A stretch of 64,000 nt of DNA from Streptomyces luteolifulvus (GCF_008806595.1 NZ_VZRB01000002.1:62001-126000), one strand, 5' to 3'; positions 8,003 through 17,397 are shown, counted from the stretch's first letter. Made by a program: numbers and translations. The notes: generated by a model from the sequence alone, not told the origin.

Positions 8003-8851
8003 ATGGGACGAGTCACGGAACGACGCAAGGTGCTCCGCATCCGCGACGGCGTGGTGTCCAGCAGGCCGGACACGCTCGTCGCCGAGGAGCCCCTGGAGAT
8101 CAGGCTGAACGGCAAGCCGCTCGCCATCACGATGCGTACGCCCGGCGACGACTTCGCGCTCGCCGCCGGGTTTCTGGTGAGTGAGGGTGTCCTGGCGACT
8201 GCATCCGATCTACTGAACATCGTCTACTGTGCGGGCGCCACGGTCGACGGCTCGAACACATACAACGTCGTGGATGTGAAGACGGCTCCGGGCGTGGCGA
8301 TCCCGGAGATCACCCTGGAACGGAACGTGTACACGACCTCGTCCTGCGGCCTGTGCGGCAAGGCGAGTCTCGACGCGGTCCGTACGAACGCCCGCTGGCC
8401 CATCACGGACAATCCTCCGCTCCGTCTCGACCCGGACCTGCTCGCGAGTCTCCCGGACCGGCTGCGCGCGTCCCAGCGCGTCTTCGACCGGACCGGAGGG
8501 CTGCATGCGGCGGCGCTGTTCGGCGAGGACGGAGAACTGCTCGACGTGCGGGAGGACGTGGGCCGGCACAACGCCGTCGACAAGCTGATCGGCCGCGCCC
8601 TGCAGAACGGCGCCCTGCCACTGTCGAGGACGATCCTGCTGGTGTCCGGCCGGGCCTCCTTCGAGCTGGCGCAGAAGGCCGTGATGGCGGGCATCCCGGT
8701 GCTGGCGGCGGTCTCGGCGCCCTCGTCGCTCGCGGTGGACCTGGCCGCGGAGACGGGTTTGACGCTGGTGGGATTCCTGCGGGGCAGTTCCATGAACGTG
8801 TACGCGGGCGAGGACCGCATCGCCGTGCCGGCCACTGCCACCCAGGGCTGA
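8003..8851 (+). CDS. fdhD: Formate dehydrogenase accessory sulfurtransferase FdhD
   Basis: A 282-residue protein of normal FdhD length. FdhD passes sulfur from a cysteine desulfurase to the bis-MGD molybdenum cofactor and is needed for formate dehydrogenase activity. The signature Cys-x2-Cys loop is at 115-118 ([14 protein letters not shown]). Other conserved parts are [20 protein letters not shown] near the N-terminus, [15 protein letters not shown] and [13 protein letters not shown]. The ATG at 8003 has a GAGG site immediately upstream. No formate dehydrogenase gene is in the window, so its partner must be encoded elsewhere. Confidence 0.95.
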   Translation: MGRVTERRKVLRIRDGVVSSRPDTLVAEEPLEIRLNGKPLAITMRTPGDDFALAAGFLVSEGVLATASDLLNIVYCAGATVDGSNTYNVVDVKTAPGVAIPEITLERNVYTTSSCGLCGKASLDAVRTNARWPITDNPPLRLDPDLLASLPDRLRASQRVFDRTGGLHAAALFGEDGELLDVREDVGRHNAVDKLIGRALQNGALPLSRTILLVSGRASFELAQKAVMAGIPVLAAVSAPSSLAVDLAAETGLTLVGFLRGSSMNVYAGEDRIAVPATATQG

Positions 8852-8903
8852 CCGGGCCCGAGCCACCGGGCGGACCAGGCGGATCCGGTACGGCACCGGC
8901 GGC

Positions 8904-9449
8904 TCACCCCGCCGTGAAGCGCACCTCCGCGGCCCGCACCACGGACCCCAGCCGCGGAAAGTCCAGCGTCACCGACGCCTCGTGCTCGGCGGCGGTGAAC
9001 GCGGTCATGGCGTCCTCGACGAAGACGAGCTCGTAGCCGAGGTCGCCGGCCGCGCGGGCGGTGGACTCCACGCCGAGGTTGGTGGCGATGCCCCCGAACA
9101 CCAGGGTGGTGACGCCGTGTTCGCGCAGCCGGTCGTCCAGACCCGTGCCCTGGAAGCCGCCGATGGTGCGCTTCACGATCTCCAGGTCGCCGTCCCGGGC
9201 CAGACCTGCGGCCAGGCCGCTGCCGGGCGGCTGTTCGGCGACACCGCGGCGCTCGACCCGGATGAGGACGACGAGCGCGCCGGCCGAGCGGAACGCCCTC
9301 GCCAGCTCCTCGGCCGTGACGAGGACGTCGCTTCCCTTCCGGGGCTCCAGGGGCAGGGCGACGATGCGGTCCATCAGATCGACGAGCACGAGGGCGCAAC
9401 GCGCGGGATCGAGGGCGGGTCTGGGCTCGGAAGTGTCCGGTGCGGTCAT
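8904..9449 (-). CDS. Isochorismatase-fold hydrolase without the nucleophilic cysteine
   Basis: A 181-residue isochorismatase-like protein. The catalytic Asp24 (VLVDLMDRI) and Lys93 (EIVKRTIGG, with GFQGTGLDDRL after it) are present. The position normally held by the nucleophilic Cys in the G-x2-T-x2-C-V motif is Gly126 (GIATNLGVESTAR). Nicotinamidase-type members need that Cys. True isochorismatases such as PhzD work without it, by acid catalysis, so this is more likely a vinyl-ether or isochorismate-type hydrolase than an amidase. No siderophore or phenazine genes lie nearby. It converges on fdhD with a 52-base gap. Confidence 0.85.
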   Translation of the reverse strand: MTAPDTSEPRPALDPARCALVLVDLMDRIVALPLEPRKGSDVLVTAEELARAFRSAGALVVLIRVERRGVAEQPPGSGLAAGLARDGDLEIVKRTIGGFQGTGLDDRLREHGVTTLVFGGIATNLGVESTARAAGDLGYELVFVEDAMTAFTAAEHEASVTLDFPRLGSVVRAAEVRFTAG

Positions 9450-9510
9450 GACGGAACGTTAGCCGCCATCAGCTCTCCGTGCCGGAAATCCGGATCAACA
9501 GGCCTGTGAT

Positions 9511-9586
9511 CTGTCGACATTCGCCCGTCGACAGAGAGCAGAGGCGCGTGAACTGTTGACACTCGCCCGTCGACAGAGAGCAGAGG
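9511..9586. repeat. Tandem hairpin-forming 34-bp repeat (two copies, 42-bp period)
   Basis: Copies at 9511-9544 and 9553-9586 differ at two positions. Copy 1 begins with CTGTCGAC and contains its exact complement GTCGACAG after an 8-nt spacer (ATTCGCCC). Copy 2 has CTGTTGAC, which keeps the stem with a G-U pair. Each is followed by the identical tail AGAGCAGAGG. They lie between the divergent genes at 9449 and 9682 and could be paired operators or RNA hairpins. Confidence 0.8.
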
Positions 9587-9681
9587 GGCGAGGAGCTCGT
9601 CGCGGGCGGCGGGGCTTCGTCATCCCTGTTCCCCGGCTCGCCCATGGACCGGGTGAGCGGCAGCCAGTAACGTCGCGGACC

Positions 9682-10923
9682 GTGCCCGCCGACGCACGAG
9701 CACGACAGCGGACGGGAGCCGGGGTCGGGCTGCTGCTGGCCCTGGTTCTCGGAGCCGTGCTGCTCACGGGCCGACCGGACGGCGACGACCGCCAGAATGG
9801 CGCCGACTGTATACCGCATACGGCCGCCTCGTGGTCGACCGACCACCCCCTCACCGCCGAGTTCGCCCGCTACGGCGACGACGCGACCCGCACCGACGAC
9901 TGGACCGGCGGCGACGGCACCCACTCGGTACGGCTGCCGGACGGCCGCCTGCTGTGGCTGTTCTCGGACACCTACCTGGGCCAGGTGCACAACCCGCCCA
10001 ATCCGGTCGGCGAGTCCTACGCCTGGCGGGACGCGACCGCCCCGCTGGTGCGCAACTCGGCCGTGGTGATGGACGACGGGCGCCTGCAGTACACGCTTCC
10101 CTCCCCCCTCTTCGCCGATCCGGCCCCGGGCCAGTGGCGCTGGCCGGTGGCGGCCCGGGTCGAGCCCCGCTCCCCAGGCTCGTCCGAGCAGGTCGTACGC
10201 GTACTGCTGTGGGTGCGGACGGCCGCCCCGGTCCCCTGGATCTACGGGATGCCCACCGCCACCGAGGTCGCCACGCTCTCGCTGCCCGATCTGCGCGTCG
10301 AGTCGGTCGTCAAGGTGCTCGACCAGCAGCTCGTCCCGGATCCCTCCCGGCGCGTGCTGTTCGGCACCACGCTGGTCGAGAAGGAGGGGTGGACGTACGT
10401 GTTCGGCGGCGACGACGGCCAGGCGGCCTCGCGGCCGGTCTCGTCGGCCTATGTGGCGCGGGTGCCGGACGGCAGGCTCGGCGAACCGGCGGCCTGGGAG
10501 TACTGGAACGGCTCCCGGTGGGCGCCCGGTGCACGCCCACGCGCGGTGCTCGGGGACGGGCAGCGCACCGGGGTGGGCAGCGCGTTCTCGGTGGCGCGCA
10601 CGGGCGGAACGTACATGCTGTTCACGATGGCGGCCGGGGCCGAGGGGCTGACGACCATGACCTCGTACTGGGCCTGTTCCCCCACCGGGCCGTGGCACGG
10701 GCCGACGAAGAACTTCTCCCCCTCGCTGCCGCTGGGCCAGGTCGCCGCGTACAACCCGCAGGTCCATCCGGAACTGAGCCGCGGCGGGCGATTGGTCCTC
10801 AGCTACGACGTCAACCTGCTGGAGTCGGGCCAGCCGCCGGGCGGCGGCGCGGCGCAGCTCAACCGGAACGTGTCCCTGTACCGGCCGCGGTTCGTGACCC
10901 TCCGGCCGGCGGCTGAGCGGTGA
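9682..10923 (+). CDS. Membrane-anchored or secreted DUF4185-like beta-propeller protein
   Basis: A 413-residue protein. I chose GTG 9682 because a TAACGT -10-like box and the common leaderless pattern precede it. It begins with a basic segment and a hydrophobic helix (VGLLLALVLGAVLLTG), so it is exported or membrane-anchored. The body has five-bladed-propeller signatures of the DUF4185/DUF5005 type: DGTHSVRLPDGRLLWLFSDT, NSAVVMDDG, YVFGGDDGQAASRPVSSAYVAR and a late AYNPQVHPELS. These resemble glycoside hydrolase families 43/62 without clear catalytic residues, so carbohydrate binding or hydrolysis is only possible. Its 3' end overlaps the convergent transporter gene by 65 bases. Confidence 0.75.
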   Translation: MPADARARQRTGAGVGLLLALVLGAVLLTGRPDGDDRQNGADCIPHTAASWSTDHPLTAEFARYGDDATRTDDWTGGDGTHSVRLPDGRLLWLFSDTYLGQVHNPPNPVGESYAWRDATAPLVRNSAVVMDDGRLQYTLPSPLFADPAPGQWRWPVAARVEPRSPGSSEQVVRVLLWVRTAAPVPWIYGMPTATEVATLSLPDLRVESVVKVLDQQLVPDPSRRVLFGTTLVEKEGWTYVFGGDDGQAASRPVSSAYVARVPDGRLGEPAAWEYWNGSRWAPGARPRAVLGDGQRTGVGSAFSVARTGGTYMLFTMAAGAEGLTTMTSYWACSPTGPWHGPTKNFSPSLPLGQVAAYNPQVHPELSRGGRLVLSYDVNLLESGQPPGGGAAQLNRNVSLYRPRFVTLRPAAER

Positions 10924-11899
10924 CGTCCTCGCGAGGATCGTGCGAGCGGCGTTTGGCGATCACCGCGCACACCATCAGCTGCATCTGGTGGAAGAGCATC
11001 AGCGGCAGCACGGCGAGCGAGGCGTGCGCGCCGAACAGGACACTCGCCATGGGCAGCCCCGCGGCGAGGGACTTCTTGGAGCCGGCGAACTGGATCGCGA
11101 TCCGGTCCTCCCTGCTGAAGCGGAGCGCCTTGCTGCCGTACCAGGTCAGGGCGAGCATCACGGCGAGCAGGACGGCCTCGACGGCCATCAGGCCGGCCAG
11201 CCGCAGGGGGCTCACCCGATGCCAGATGCCCTGGACCATGCCCTCGCTGAACGCGGTGTAGACGACGAGGAGTATCGAGCCGCGGTCGACGAGACCGAGG
11301 GATTTTTTGTGGCGGGTGATGAAGCCGCCGATCCAGGGCCGCAGCACCTGTCCGGCGAGGAACGGCACAAGCAGTTGCAGCACGATCCCGACGAGCGAGT
11401 CGGCCGAGAACCCGCCGACGTCGCGGCCGAGCAGCACCGCGGCGAGCAGCGGGGTCAGGACGATGCCGACGAGCGAGGAGAAGGAGCCGGCGCAGATCGC
11501 GGCGGGCACGTTGCCGCGGGCGATGGAGGTGAACGCGATCGCCGACTGGATGGTGGAGGGGACGAGGGTGAGGAAGAGCAGGCCCTGGTAAAGGGGCTGG
11601 GTCAGCAGTGCGGGGACCAGTCCGCGGGCGGCCAGCCCGAGCAGCGGGAAGACGACGAACGTGCAGGCCAGGACGACCGTGTGGAGCCGCCAGTGCTTGA
11701 GACCGTCGAGCGCCTCACGGGTGGAGAGGCGGGCGCCGTAGAGGAAGAAGAGGAAGGCGATGGCGGCCTTGGAGGCGCCGGAGGCGACGTCCGCGCCCGT
11801 CCCGCTCGCGGGGAGCAGCGCCGCGAGGCCCACCGTCCCGAGCAGCAGCACGATGTACGGGTCGACCGGCATCCAGCTCGGCCATCGCAGGCGGTTCAC
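10859..11899 (-). CDS. Bile acid:sodium symporter (BASS) family transporter
   Basis: About 346 residues with nine or ten hydrophobic helices. It has the SBF-like/BASS features: KAAIAFLFFLYGARLSTREAL near helix 2, LVPSTIQSAIAFTSIARGNV with the sodium-site unwound segment, and FAGSKKSLAAGLPMASVLFG near the end. Members import organic anions with sodium. The start is uncertain: GTG 11899 (NRLRWPSWMPVDPYI) gives the usual family length, while ATG 12001 would add 34 low-complexity residues. It diverges from the LysR gene at 12032, the likely regulator. Confidence 0.85.
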   Translation of the reverse strand: MNRLRWPSWMPVDPYIVLLLGTVGLAALLPASGTGADVASGASKAAIAFLFFLYGARLSTREALDGLKHWRLHTVVLACTFVVFPLLGLAARGLVPALLTQPLYQGLLFLTLVPSTIQSAIAFTSIARGNVPAAICAGSFSSLVGIVLTPLLAAVLLGRDVGGFSADSLVGIVLQLLVPFLAGQVLRPWIGGFITRHKKSLGLVDRGSILLVVYTAFSEGMVQGIWHRVSPLRLAGLMAVEAVLLAVMLALTWYGSKALRFSREDRIAIQFAGSKKSLAAGLPMASVLFGAHASLAVLPLMLFHQMQLMVCAVIAKRRSHDPREDVTAQPPAGGSRTAAGTGTRSG

Positions 11900-12031
11900 G
11901 GTGCTCCACACGCTCGTCGGTACGGGGCCGGCGGGCCCTTCTCCATCCTGCTCCCCCTGCCCGCGATCGGGAATCCGGCTCACCACTCTCACTGTCATCA
12001 CGGTTCACGATGGCCGCGCTAGCCTGGAGGT

Positions 12032-12910
12032 GTGTACGACCCGACCCAGCTGCGTACGTTCCTCGCGGTGGCGCAGACGCTGAGCTTCACGCAGGCCGCC
12101 GCGCGGCTCGGGCTGCGCCAGTCGACCGTCAGCCAGCATGTGCGGCGTCTGGAGGACGCCACCGGGCGGCAGCTGTTCGCGCGGGACACGCACTCCGTGG
12201 AGCTGACGGAGGACGGTGAGGCGATGCTGGGCTTCGCGCGCCGGATCCTGGAGGTGCACGAGCAGGCGTCGGCGTTCTTCACGGGGACGCGGGTGGGCGG
12301 GCGGCTGCGCTTCGGCGCCTCGGAGGACTTCGTGCTGACCCGGCTCCCGGAGATCCTGGAGGGTTTCCGTCATGACCATCCGGAGGTCGACCTGGAGCTG
12401 ACGGTCGAGCTCTCGGGCACGCTGCACGAGCAGCTGGCGGCCGGGAAGCTGGATCTGGTGCTGGCCAAGCGGCGCTCCGAGGACCCGCGCGGGGAGCTGG
12501 TCTGGCACGACCGGCTGGTGTGGATCGGTGCGGAGCGGCTGCGCCTGGACCCGGACCGGCCGGTGCCGCTGATCGTCTATCCGCCGCCGGGCATCACGCG
12601 CGCGCTGGCCCTGCAGGCGCTGGAGCGGCAGGGCCGTCCGTGGCGGATCGTGTGCACGAGCGGGAGTCTGAACGGCCTGATCGCGGCGGCCCGCGCCGGC
12701 CTGGGCGTGATGGCCCACTCGCGGGGTCTCGTCCCTCCGGGCCTGGTGCGGGTGCCCGACCGCTCAGGGCTGCCCGAGCTCGGCCGGGTGGACTTCGTGC
12801 TGGTGCACAGCGCCCGCCGCACCTCCGCCCAGAGCGCCGCGGACGCGCTCGCGGCGGCGATCCTGGCGGGCGGCGACCGCCTGCAACGGCGCCGGCGCAC
12901 CGCCGGCTGA
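12032..12910 (+). CDS. LysR-family transcriptional regulator
   Basis: A 292-residue LTTR. The N-terminal winged helix is clear (YDPTQLRTFLAVAQTLSFTQ, AAARLGLRQSTVSQHVRRLE), followed by a periplasmic-binding-like effector domain. The GTG at 12032 lies 9 bases after TAGCCT, a likely -10, so the message is probably leaderless. The gene is divergent from the BASS transporter, the classic LTTR arrangement, which suggests that it senses a substrate of the transporter. The effector is unknown. Confidence 0.9.
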   Translation: MYDPTQLRTFLAVAQTLSFTQAAARLGLRQSTVSQHVRRLEDATGRQLFARDTHSVELTEDGEAMLGFARRILEVHEQASAFFTGTRVGGRLRFGASEDFVLTRLPEILEGFRHDHPEVDLELTVELSGTLHEQLAAGKLDLVLAKRRSEDPRGELVWHDRLVWIGAERLRLDPDRPVPLIVYPPPGITRALALQALERQGRPWRIVCTSGSLNGLIAAARAGLGVMAHSRGLVPPGLVRVPDRSGLPELGRVDFVLVHSARRTSAQSAADALAAAILAGGDRLQRRRRTAG

Positions 12911-13157
12911 CTGGGGCGCATACGGTCGCGTCCGGCTCGTACAGATTCCGTGGAGATTACCGTCCCGAAACTTACTCAACCGTCAGTTTTCTGTCCGACC
13001 CTTCCCCATGTGAGCGCATTTTCCGGCACTGACCAGCGCATACGAGAGCACCGTTCGGTTTCGGACCCCCTCCCGCCCCGTCGCCGGGTGGGGTAGCTTT
13101 CACGGCGCTGTCCGGAGCGTCACCCAGTCAAGGGGGAAGAGGAGCGGGGAGCGGGGT

Positions 13158-14984
13158 TTGCACGAGTTCACCAACCCTCCGTTGGCGTTGCCACCGCCGG
13201 TGGGCGGCCTGGCCGACGTCGTCTTCGAGCATGCCCAGGACGACCCGCTGCACATCGCGCTCGGCCGCAAGGACGCGCTGGGCCGGTGGCGGGATGTGAC
13301 GGCCGCCGAGTTCCGCGACGAGGTGCTTTCGCTCGCCAAGGGCCTGCTGGCGCAGGGCATCCGTTTCGGCGACCGCGTCGCGCTCATGTCCCGCACCCGC
13401 TACGAGTGGACGCTCTTCGACTTCGCGCTGTGGACGATCGGTGCCCAGGTGGTGCCGATCTACCCCACCTCCTCCGCCGAGCAGTGCTTCTGGATGCTGT
13501 ACGACTCCGAGTGCACGGCCGCGATCGTGGAGCACGAGGACCACGCGATGACGATCGCCACCGTCATCGACCGGCTGCCCCGGCTGCACCAGCTGTGGCA
13601 GCTCGATGCCGGCGCCGTGCAGGACCTGTACGACGCAGGCGCCACCCTGGACGACGAGGTGGTGCACCGGCACCGGCAGGCGGTCACCCCGGACTCGACC
13701 GCGACGGTCATCTACACCTCGGGCACCACGGGCCGCCCGAAGGGCTGTGTCATCACGCACGGCAACTTCATGTTCGAGTCGGACACGGTCATCGAGCGCT
13801 GGGAGCCGGTGTTCCACTCCAAGAAGGGCGACGAGGCGGCGACCCTGCTGTTCCTGCCGCTCGCGCATGTCTTCGGGCGGATGGTGCAGGTTGCGGCGAT
13901 CCGCGGCAAGGTCCGTTTCGGCCATCAGCCGCAGCTGAACGCGGCGGCCCTGCTGCCCGATCTGGCCGCCTTCCGGCCGACGTTCTTCCTCGCGGTGCCG
14001 TACATCTTCGAGAAGGTCTTCAGCGCGGCCCGCCGCAAGGCCGAGAAAGAGGGCAAATCGGGGCCGTTCGAGAAGGCCGTCGAGGTCGCGGTGAACTACG
14101 CGGAGGCGATGGAGGCGAAGGCCTGGGGCATCGGTCCCGGACCGTCGGCGGGTCTGCGGGTGCAGCACCAGCTCTTCGAGAAACTCGTCTACGCCAAGCT
14201 GCGGGCCGCGATGGGCGGCCGGGTGCGGCACGCGATGTCGGGCGGCTCGGCGATGGACCGGCGCCTCGGCCTGTTCTTCGCGGGCGCGGGCGTGCACATC
14301 TACGAGGGATACGGTCTCACCGAGTCGACGGCGGCAGCGACCGCCAACCCGCCCGAGCGCACCCGCTACGGCACGGTCGGCAGGCCCATCCCGGGCGTGA
14401 CCGTCCATATCGCGGACGACGGCGAGATCTGGCTGCACGGCGACAACGTCTTCCAGGGCTACCTCAACAACCAGAAGGCCACCGACGCGACCCTGCACGA
14501 CGGCTGGCTCGCCACCGGCGACCTGGGCTCCCTCGACGAGGACGGCTTCCTCACCATCACCGGCCGCAAGAAGGAGATCCTGGTCACCTCGGGCGGCAAG
14601 AGCGTGTCGCCCGGAGTGCTGGAGGAGCGCGTCCGTGACCATCCGCTGGTCGCGCAGTGCATCGTCGTCGGCAACGACCGCCCGTACATCGCCGCGCTCG
14701 TCACCCTCGACCAGGAGGCCGTCGAGCACTGGCTGGCGATGCGCGGCAAACCGCGGATGGAGCAGGCCGATCTGGTGCGCGACGCGGATCTGGAGGCGGA
14801 GGTCAGACGCGCGGTGGTCGCCGCCAACACCCTTGTCTCCCAGGCCGAGTCGATCCGCACCTTCCGTATTCTGGCCCAGCCGTTCACGGAGGAGCACGGA
14901 CTGCTCACACCGTCGCTGAAGCTCAAGCGCAAGGCGATCGAGAACGCCTACGCCAACGAGGTCGAGGCGCTGTACCGAGCCTGA
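13158..14984 (+). CDS. Long-chain-fatty-acid--CoA ligase / AMP-dependent synthetase
   Basis: A 608-residue ANL-superfamily enzyme that activates a fatty acid to acyl-AMP and then acyl-CoA. Motifs seen are the P-loop TVIYTSGTTGRPKGC (about 182-196), YEGYGLTESTAAATANPP, the hinge region LATGDLGSLDEDGFLTITGR and the C-terminal lysine region LKLKRKAIENAY. The TTG start at 13158 has a GGAG site 7 nt upstream and no nearby ATG/GTG replaces it. It resembles the FadD15-type ligases of actinobacteria. The 247-base region upstream holds its promoter; no other gene is seen there. Confidence 0.92.
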   Translation: MHEFTNPPLALPPPVGGLADVVFEHAQDDPLHIALGRKDALGRWRDVTAAEFRDEVLSLAKGLLAQGIRFGDRVALMSRTRYEWTLFDFALWTIGAQVVPIYPTSSAEQCFWMLYDSECTAAIVEHEDHAMTIATVIDRLPRLHQLWQLDAGAVQDLYDAGATLDDEVVHRHRQAVTPDSTATVIYTSGTTGRPKGCVITHGNFMFESDTVIERWEPVFHSKKGDEAATLLFLPLAHVFGRMVQVAAIRGKVRFGHQPQLNAAALLPDLAAFRPTFFLAVPYIFEKVFSAARRKAEKEGKSGPFEKAVEVAVNYAEAMEAKAWGIGPGPSAGLRVQHQLFEKLVYAKLRAAMGGRVRHAMSGGSAMDRRLGLFFAGAGVHIYEGYGLTESTAAATANPPERTRYGTVGRPIPGVTVHIADDGEIWLHGDNVFQGYLNNQKATDATLHDGWLATGDLGSLDEDGFLTITGRKKEILVTSGGKSVSPGVLEERVRDHPLVAQCIVVGNDRPYIAALVTLDQEAVEHWLAMRGKPRMEQADLVRDADLEAEVRRAVVAANTLVSQAESIRTFRILAQPFTEEHGLLTPSLKLKRKAIENAYANEVEALYRA

Positions 14985-15087
14985 CCGAATCCGTATCGGT
15001 GGATTCCGCGGTCAGGAATGCATCGGGGCTCGTGATCGTTGACGATGTGCAGTACCACCTGACAGCAACCGTAAGGATCAAGAGCTC

Positions 15088-15924
15088 GTGAGCAGCAAGG
15101 TCCCCCCGATCATCCTCAACAACGGCGTCGAGATGCCCCAGCTGGGCTTCGGCGTCTGGCAGGTGCCGGACGACGAGGCGGAGCGGGCGGTCGCCACCGC
15201 GCTGGAGACCGGGTACCGCAGCATCGACACAGCGGCGATCTACGGCAATGAAGAGGGCACCGGCAAGGCCGTCGCCGCGTCCGGCATCCCCCGCGAGGAC
15301 ATCTTCGTCACCACCAAGCTCTGGAACAGCGACCAGGGTTACGACTCCACGCTGCGCGCCTTCGACGCATCCCTGGACAAGCTCGGCCTGGAGTACGTCG
15401 ATCTGTACCTGATCCACTGGCCGGTGCCGTCCAAGGACAAGTACGTCGACACGTACAAGGCGTTCGAGAAGCTGCTCGCCGACGGCCGTGCCCGTGCGAT
15501 CGGTGTCTCCAACTTCCTTCCGGAGCACCTGGAACGCCTGATCGGCGAGACATCGGTGATCCCGGCGGTCAACCAGATAGAACTGCACCCGCGCCTTCAG
15601 CAGCTCGCGGCCCGTGAGTACCACGCCGAGCAGGGCATCGCGACCGAGGCCTGGTCGCCGCTCGGCTCCGGCAAGGGCCTGCTGGAGGTTCCGGCGATCG
15701 TGGCCATCGCCCAGAAGCACGGCCGTTCCCCGGCCCAGGTCATGCTGCGATGGCATCTGCAGCTCGGCAACATCGTGATCCCGAAGTCCGTGACGCCGTC
15801 CCGGATCAAGGAGAACATCGAGGTCTTCGACTTCAGCCTGGACGCCGAGGACCTGGCGGCGATCAGCGCGCTGAACGAGGAGCGGCGCCTCGGCCCGGAC
15901 CCGGCCGCCTTCCACATGGGCTGA
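15088..15924 (+). CDS. Aldo/keto reductase
   Basis: A 278-residue NADPH-dependent oxidoreductase with the full AKR tetrad: Asp47 and Tyr52 ([13 protein letters not shown]), Lys77 ([10 protein letters not shown]) and His110 ([10 protein letters not shown]). The C-terminal cofactor motif is [17 protein letters not shown]. It resembles 2,5-diketo-D-gluconate reductase-type AKR5 enzymes. The GTG start is preceded by AAGGA. A palindrome-bearing 103-base spacer separates it from the ligase gene, so it probably has its own promoter. Confidence 0.93.
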   Translation: MSSKVPPIILNNGVEMPQLGFGVWQVPDDEAERAVATALETGYRSIDTAAIYGNEEGTGKAVAASGIPREDIFVTTKLWNSDQGYDSTLRAFDASLDKLGLEYVDLYLIHWPVPSKDKYVDTYKAFEKLLADGRARAIGVSNFLPEHLERLIGETSVIPAVNQIELHPRLQQLAAREYHAEQGIATEAWSPLGSGKGLLEVPAIVAIAQKHGRSPAQVMLRWHLQLGNIVIPKSVTPSRIKENIEVFDFSLDAEDLAAISALNEERRLGPDPAAFHMG

Positions 15925-15946
15925 CAAGAGTTTCCTGTACGGCGGT

Positions 15947-15971
15947 CCGCCCCGCCGTGTCGGCGGGGCGG
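15947..15971. terminator. Bidirectional terminator hairpin
   Basis: CCGCCCCGCCG (15947-15957) and its exact complement CGGCGGGGCGG (15961-15971) form an 11-bp stem with a TGT loop. It lies between the convergent aldo/keto reductase and ABM genes. There is no T run, which is common for streptomycete terminators. Confidence 0.75.
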
Positions 15972-16013
15972 AGGCGGAGCGTCCCTTCCGGTGGTCCTGC
16001 CGTACGAGGCGTC

Positions 16014-16625
16014 TCAGTCGCCGCGGACGTCCGAGAAGACGACCTCGAACTCCTCCAGTCCGGTCACGGTCACATGGGCCTTGGCCGCGCCCTCGTGCCG
16101 GGCGGCCGCCTGCGCCCCGCGGGCCGCCGCCATCGATTTGCGATCGGTGAACAGGGCGCCGACCAGGCCGCGCCCGCGCTGCCGGTCGACGAGCAGCGAC
16201 GTTCTGGCCAGCCCCGGAAGGGCTTCGATCCGGGGAACGACCGTCGCCCGGAACGTGTCGGCGAGCAGATCCGTGTCCAGGGGGTCGAACTCCAGCCTGC
16301 TGACCCGCAGTCCGCCGCCCGCCTGCGGCTGCCGGACCTGATGGAAGACCACCGCCTCGTAGTTGTCGACCGCCGTGCTCGCCGCGAACGGCTCATAGAG
16401 CGACGCGCGCCGTTCGCGCAGCACCTCGTCGCTGTTCCGCCTGGCCTCCTCCGAGTCCCACCAGCTCACCGCGAGAAGTTTGCCCAGCTCCCGGTCGACG
16501 AAGATGCCGGCGCCGCGATACCCCGGGCGATCCTCCAGAAGGTCCCGCCCCTGCACGTTCAGCGCCTTGATTGCCGTGTCGATCTTCGCTGGATCACCGG
16601 TCGCATACACGGTGCGTACGAACAT
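16014..16625 (-). CDS. Two-domain ABM-like (dimeric alpha/beta barrel) protein
   Basis: A 203-residue protein built from two similar halves of about 95 residues, each with the beta-alpha-beta-beta pattern of antibiotic biosynthesis monooxygenase/heme-degrading domains. The first is VRTVYATGDPAKIDTAIKAL, then GYRGAGIFVDRELGKLLAVSWWDSEEA. The second is LEFDPLDTDLLADTFRATVV, then ALPGLARTSLLVDRQRGRGLVGALF. Because the fold normally dimerises, the fusion would make a built-in dimer. No catalytic residue is clear; quinone or heme chemistry is only possible. The ATG is at 16625 and a palindrome lies about 100 bases upstream. Confidence 0.7.
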   Translation of the reverse strand: MFVRTVYATGDPAKIDTAIKALNVQGRDLLEDRPGYRGAGIFVDRELGKLLAVSWWDSEEARRNSDEVLRERRASLYEPFAASTAVDNYEAVVFHQVRQPQAGGGLRVSRLEFDPLDTDLLADTFRATVVPRIEALPGLARTSLLVDRQRGRGLVGALFTDRKSMAAARGAQAAARHEGAAKAHVTVTGLEEFEVVFSDVRGD

Positions 16626-16725
16626 GACGTCTCGCCTCCCAACAGCCGGGCGAATATCCGGAATAGCCGGGTACGTCCAGATCCAGTGTTCTCCCCTGGC
16701 CGCGCGGCCGCAATCCGCAAAAGTA

Positions 16726-16738
16726 AGGAAACTTTCCT
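16726..16738. promoter_or_regulatory. Candidate operator palindrome
   Basis: AGGAAA-C-TTTCCT is a perfect A/T-richer palindrome in a very GC-rich setting, about 100 bases upstream of the ABM gene. Similar TTAGGAAA/TTTCCTAA sites precede regulated genes in streptomycetes (from memory); no regulator is encoded next to it. Confidence 0.4.
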
Positions 16739-16786
16739 AATAGAAGCTGACGGCATGGGAGAGCACGGTCAGCGCGGTGCAGGATC

Positions 16787-17390
16787 TCAGTTGGGCTGCC
16801 CTTGGGGTCGTACGACCACGGTATTGACGTCGACTCCGGCGGGCCGGCGGACGGCCCACACGACCGAGTCGGCGATCTGGTCGGCGGTGAGCAGACGGCC
16901 GGGCGGCAGGCCGCCGCTGGAGTCCCAGAAGGGCGTCTCCACCCGGCCGGGCGCGATCAGGGTCACACCGATGCCCCACTCGGTGACCTGGCGGCGGGTG
17001 TTCTCGGCGAGTCCGGTGACCGCCCACTTCGTGGCCCCGTAGAGGTTGCCCGGCGTGGGCACGAACCCGGCGACGCTGCCGACCAGCACGATCCGCCCAC
17101 GGCTCTCCTTGAGCGCGTCGACGGATGCGCGGATCAGCAGTGCGGGGCCGAGGACGTTGGTCAGCACCATCTCGGTCCACCCGGCGGGTTCGCCGTCGGC
17201 GACCGAGTCATGGGTGGCGAAGCCGGCGTTGGCGACGACTGTATCCAATCGACCGTATTCCTTGAGCGTACGGTTGACAGCCGACCGCACATCGTCGTAG
17301 TCGGACGCGTTCCCGACGAGCGTCAACAACCCCTCGGGCTCGCCGAGTTCCTCGGCGAAGGCACGCAGCCGCCCCTGCTGCCGCCACCGG
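16787..17390 (-). pseudogene. Short-chain dehydrogenase/reductase lacking its N-terminus
   Basis: The frame encodes an SDR from its first helix onward: RLRAFAEELGEPEG, LLTLVGNASDYDDV, then NAG (VVANAGFATHDS), the catalytic Ser (LVGSVAGFVPT), Y-x3-K (LYGATKWAV) and PG (LIAPGRVETPFW). The Rossmann TGxxxGIG segment and first strand, about 30-40 residues, are absent. In-frame sequence stops looking like an SDR at about 17385-17395, where the truncated plus-strand gene begins. Without the nucleotide-binding glycines, it should not bind NAD(P). An internal TTG at 17329 is the only nearby start. Confidence 0.75.
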
Positions 17391-17397
17391 TGGCCGG

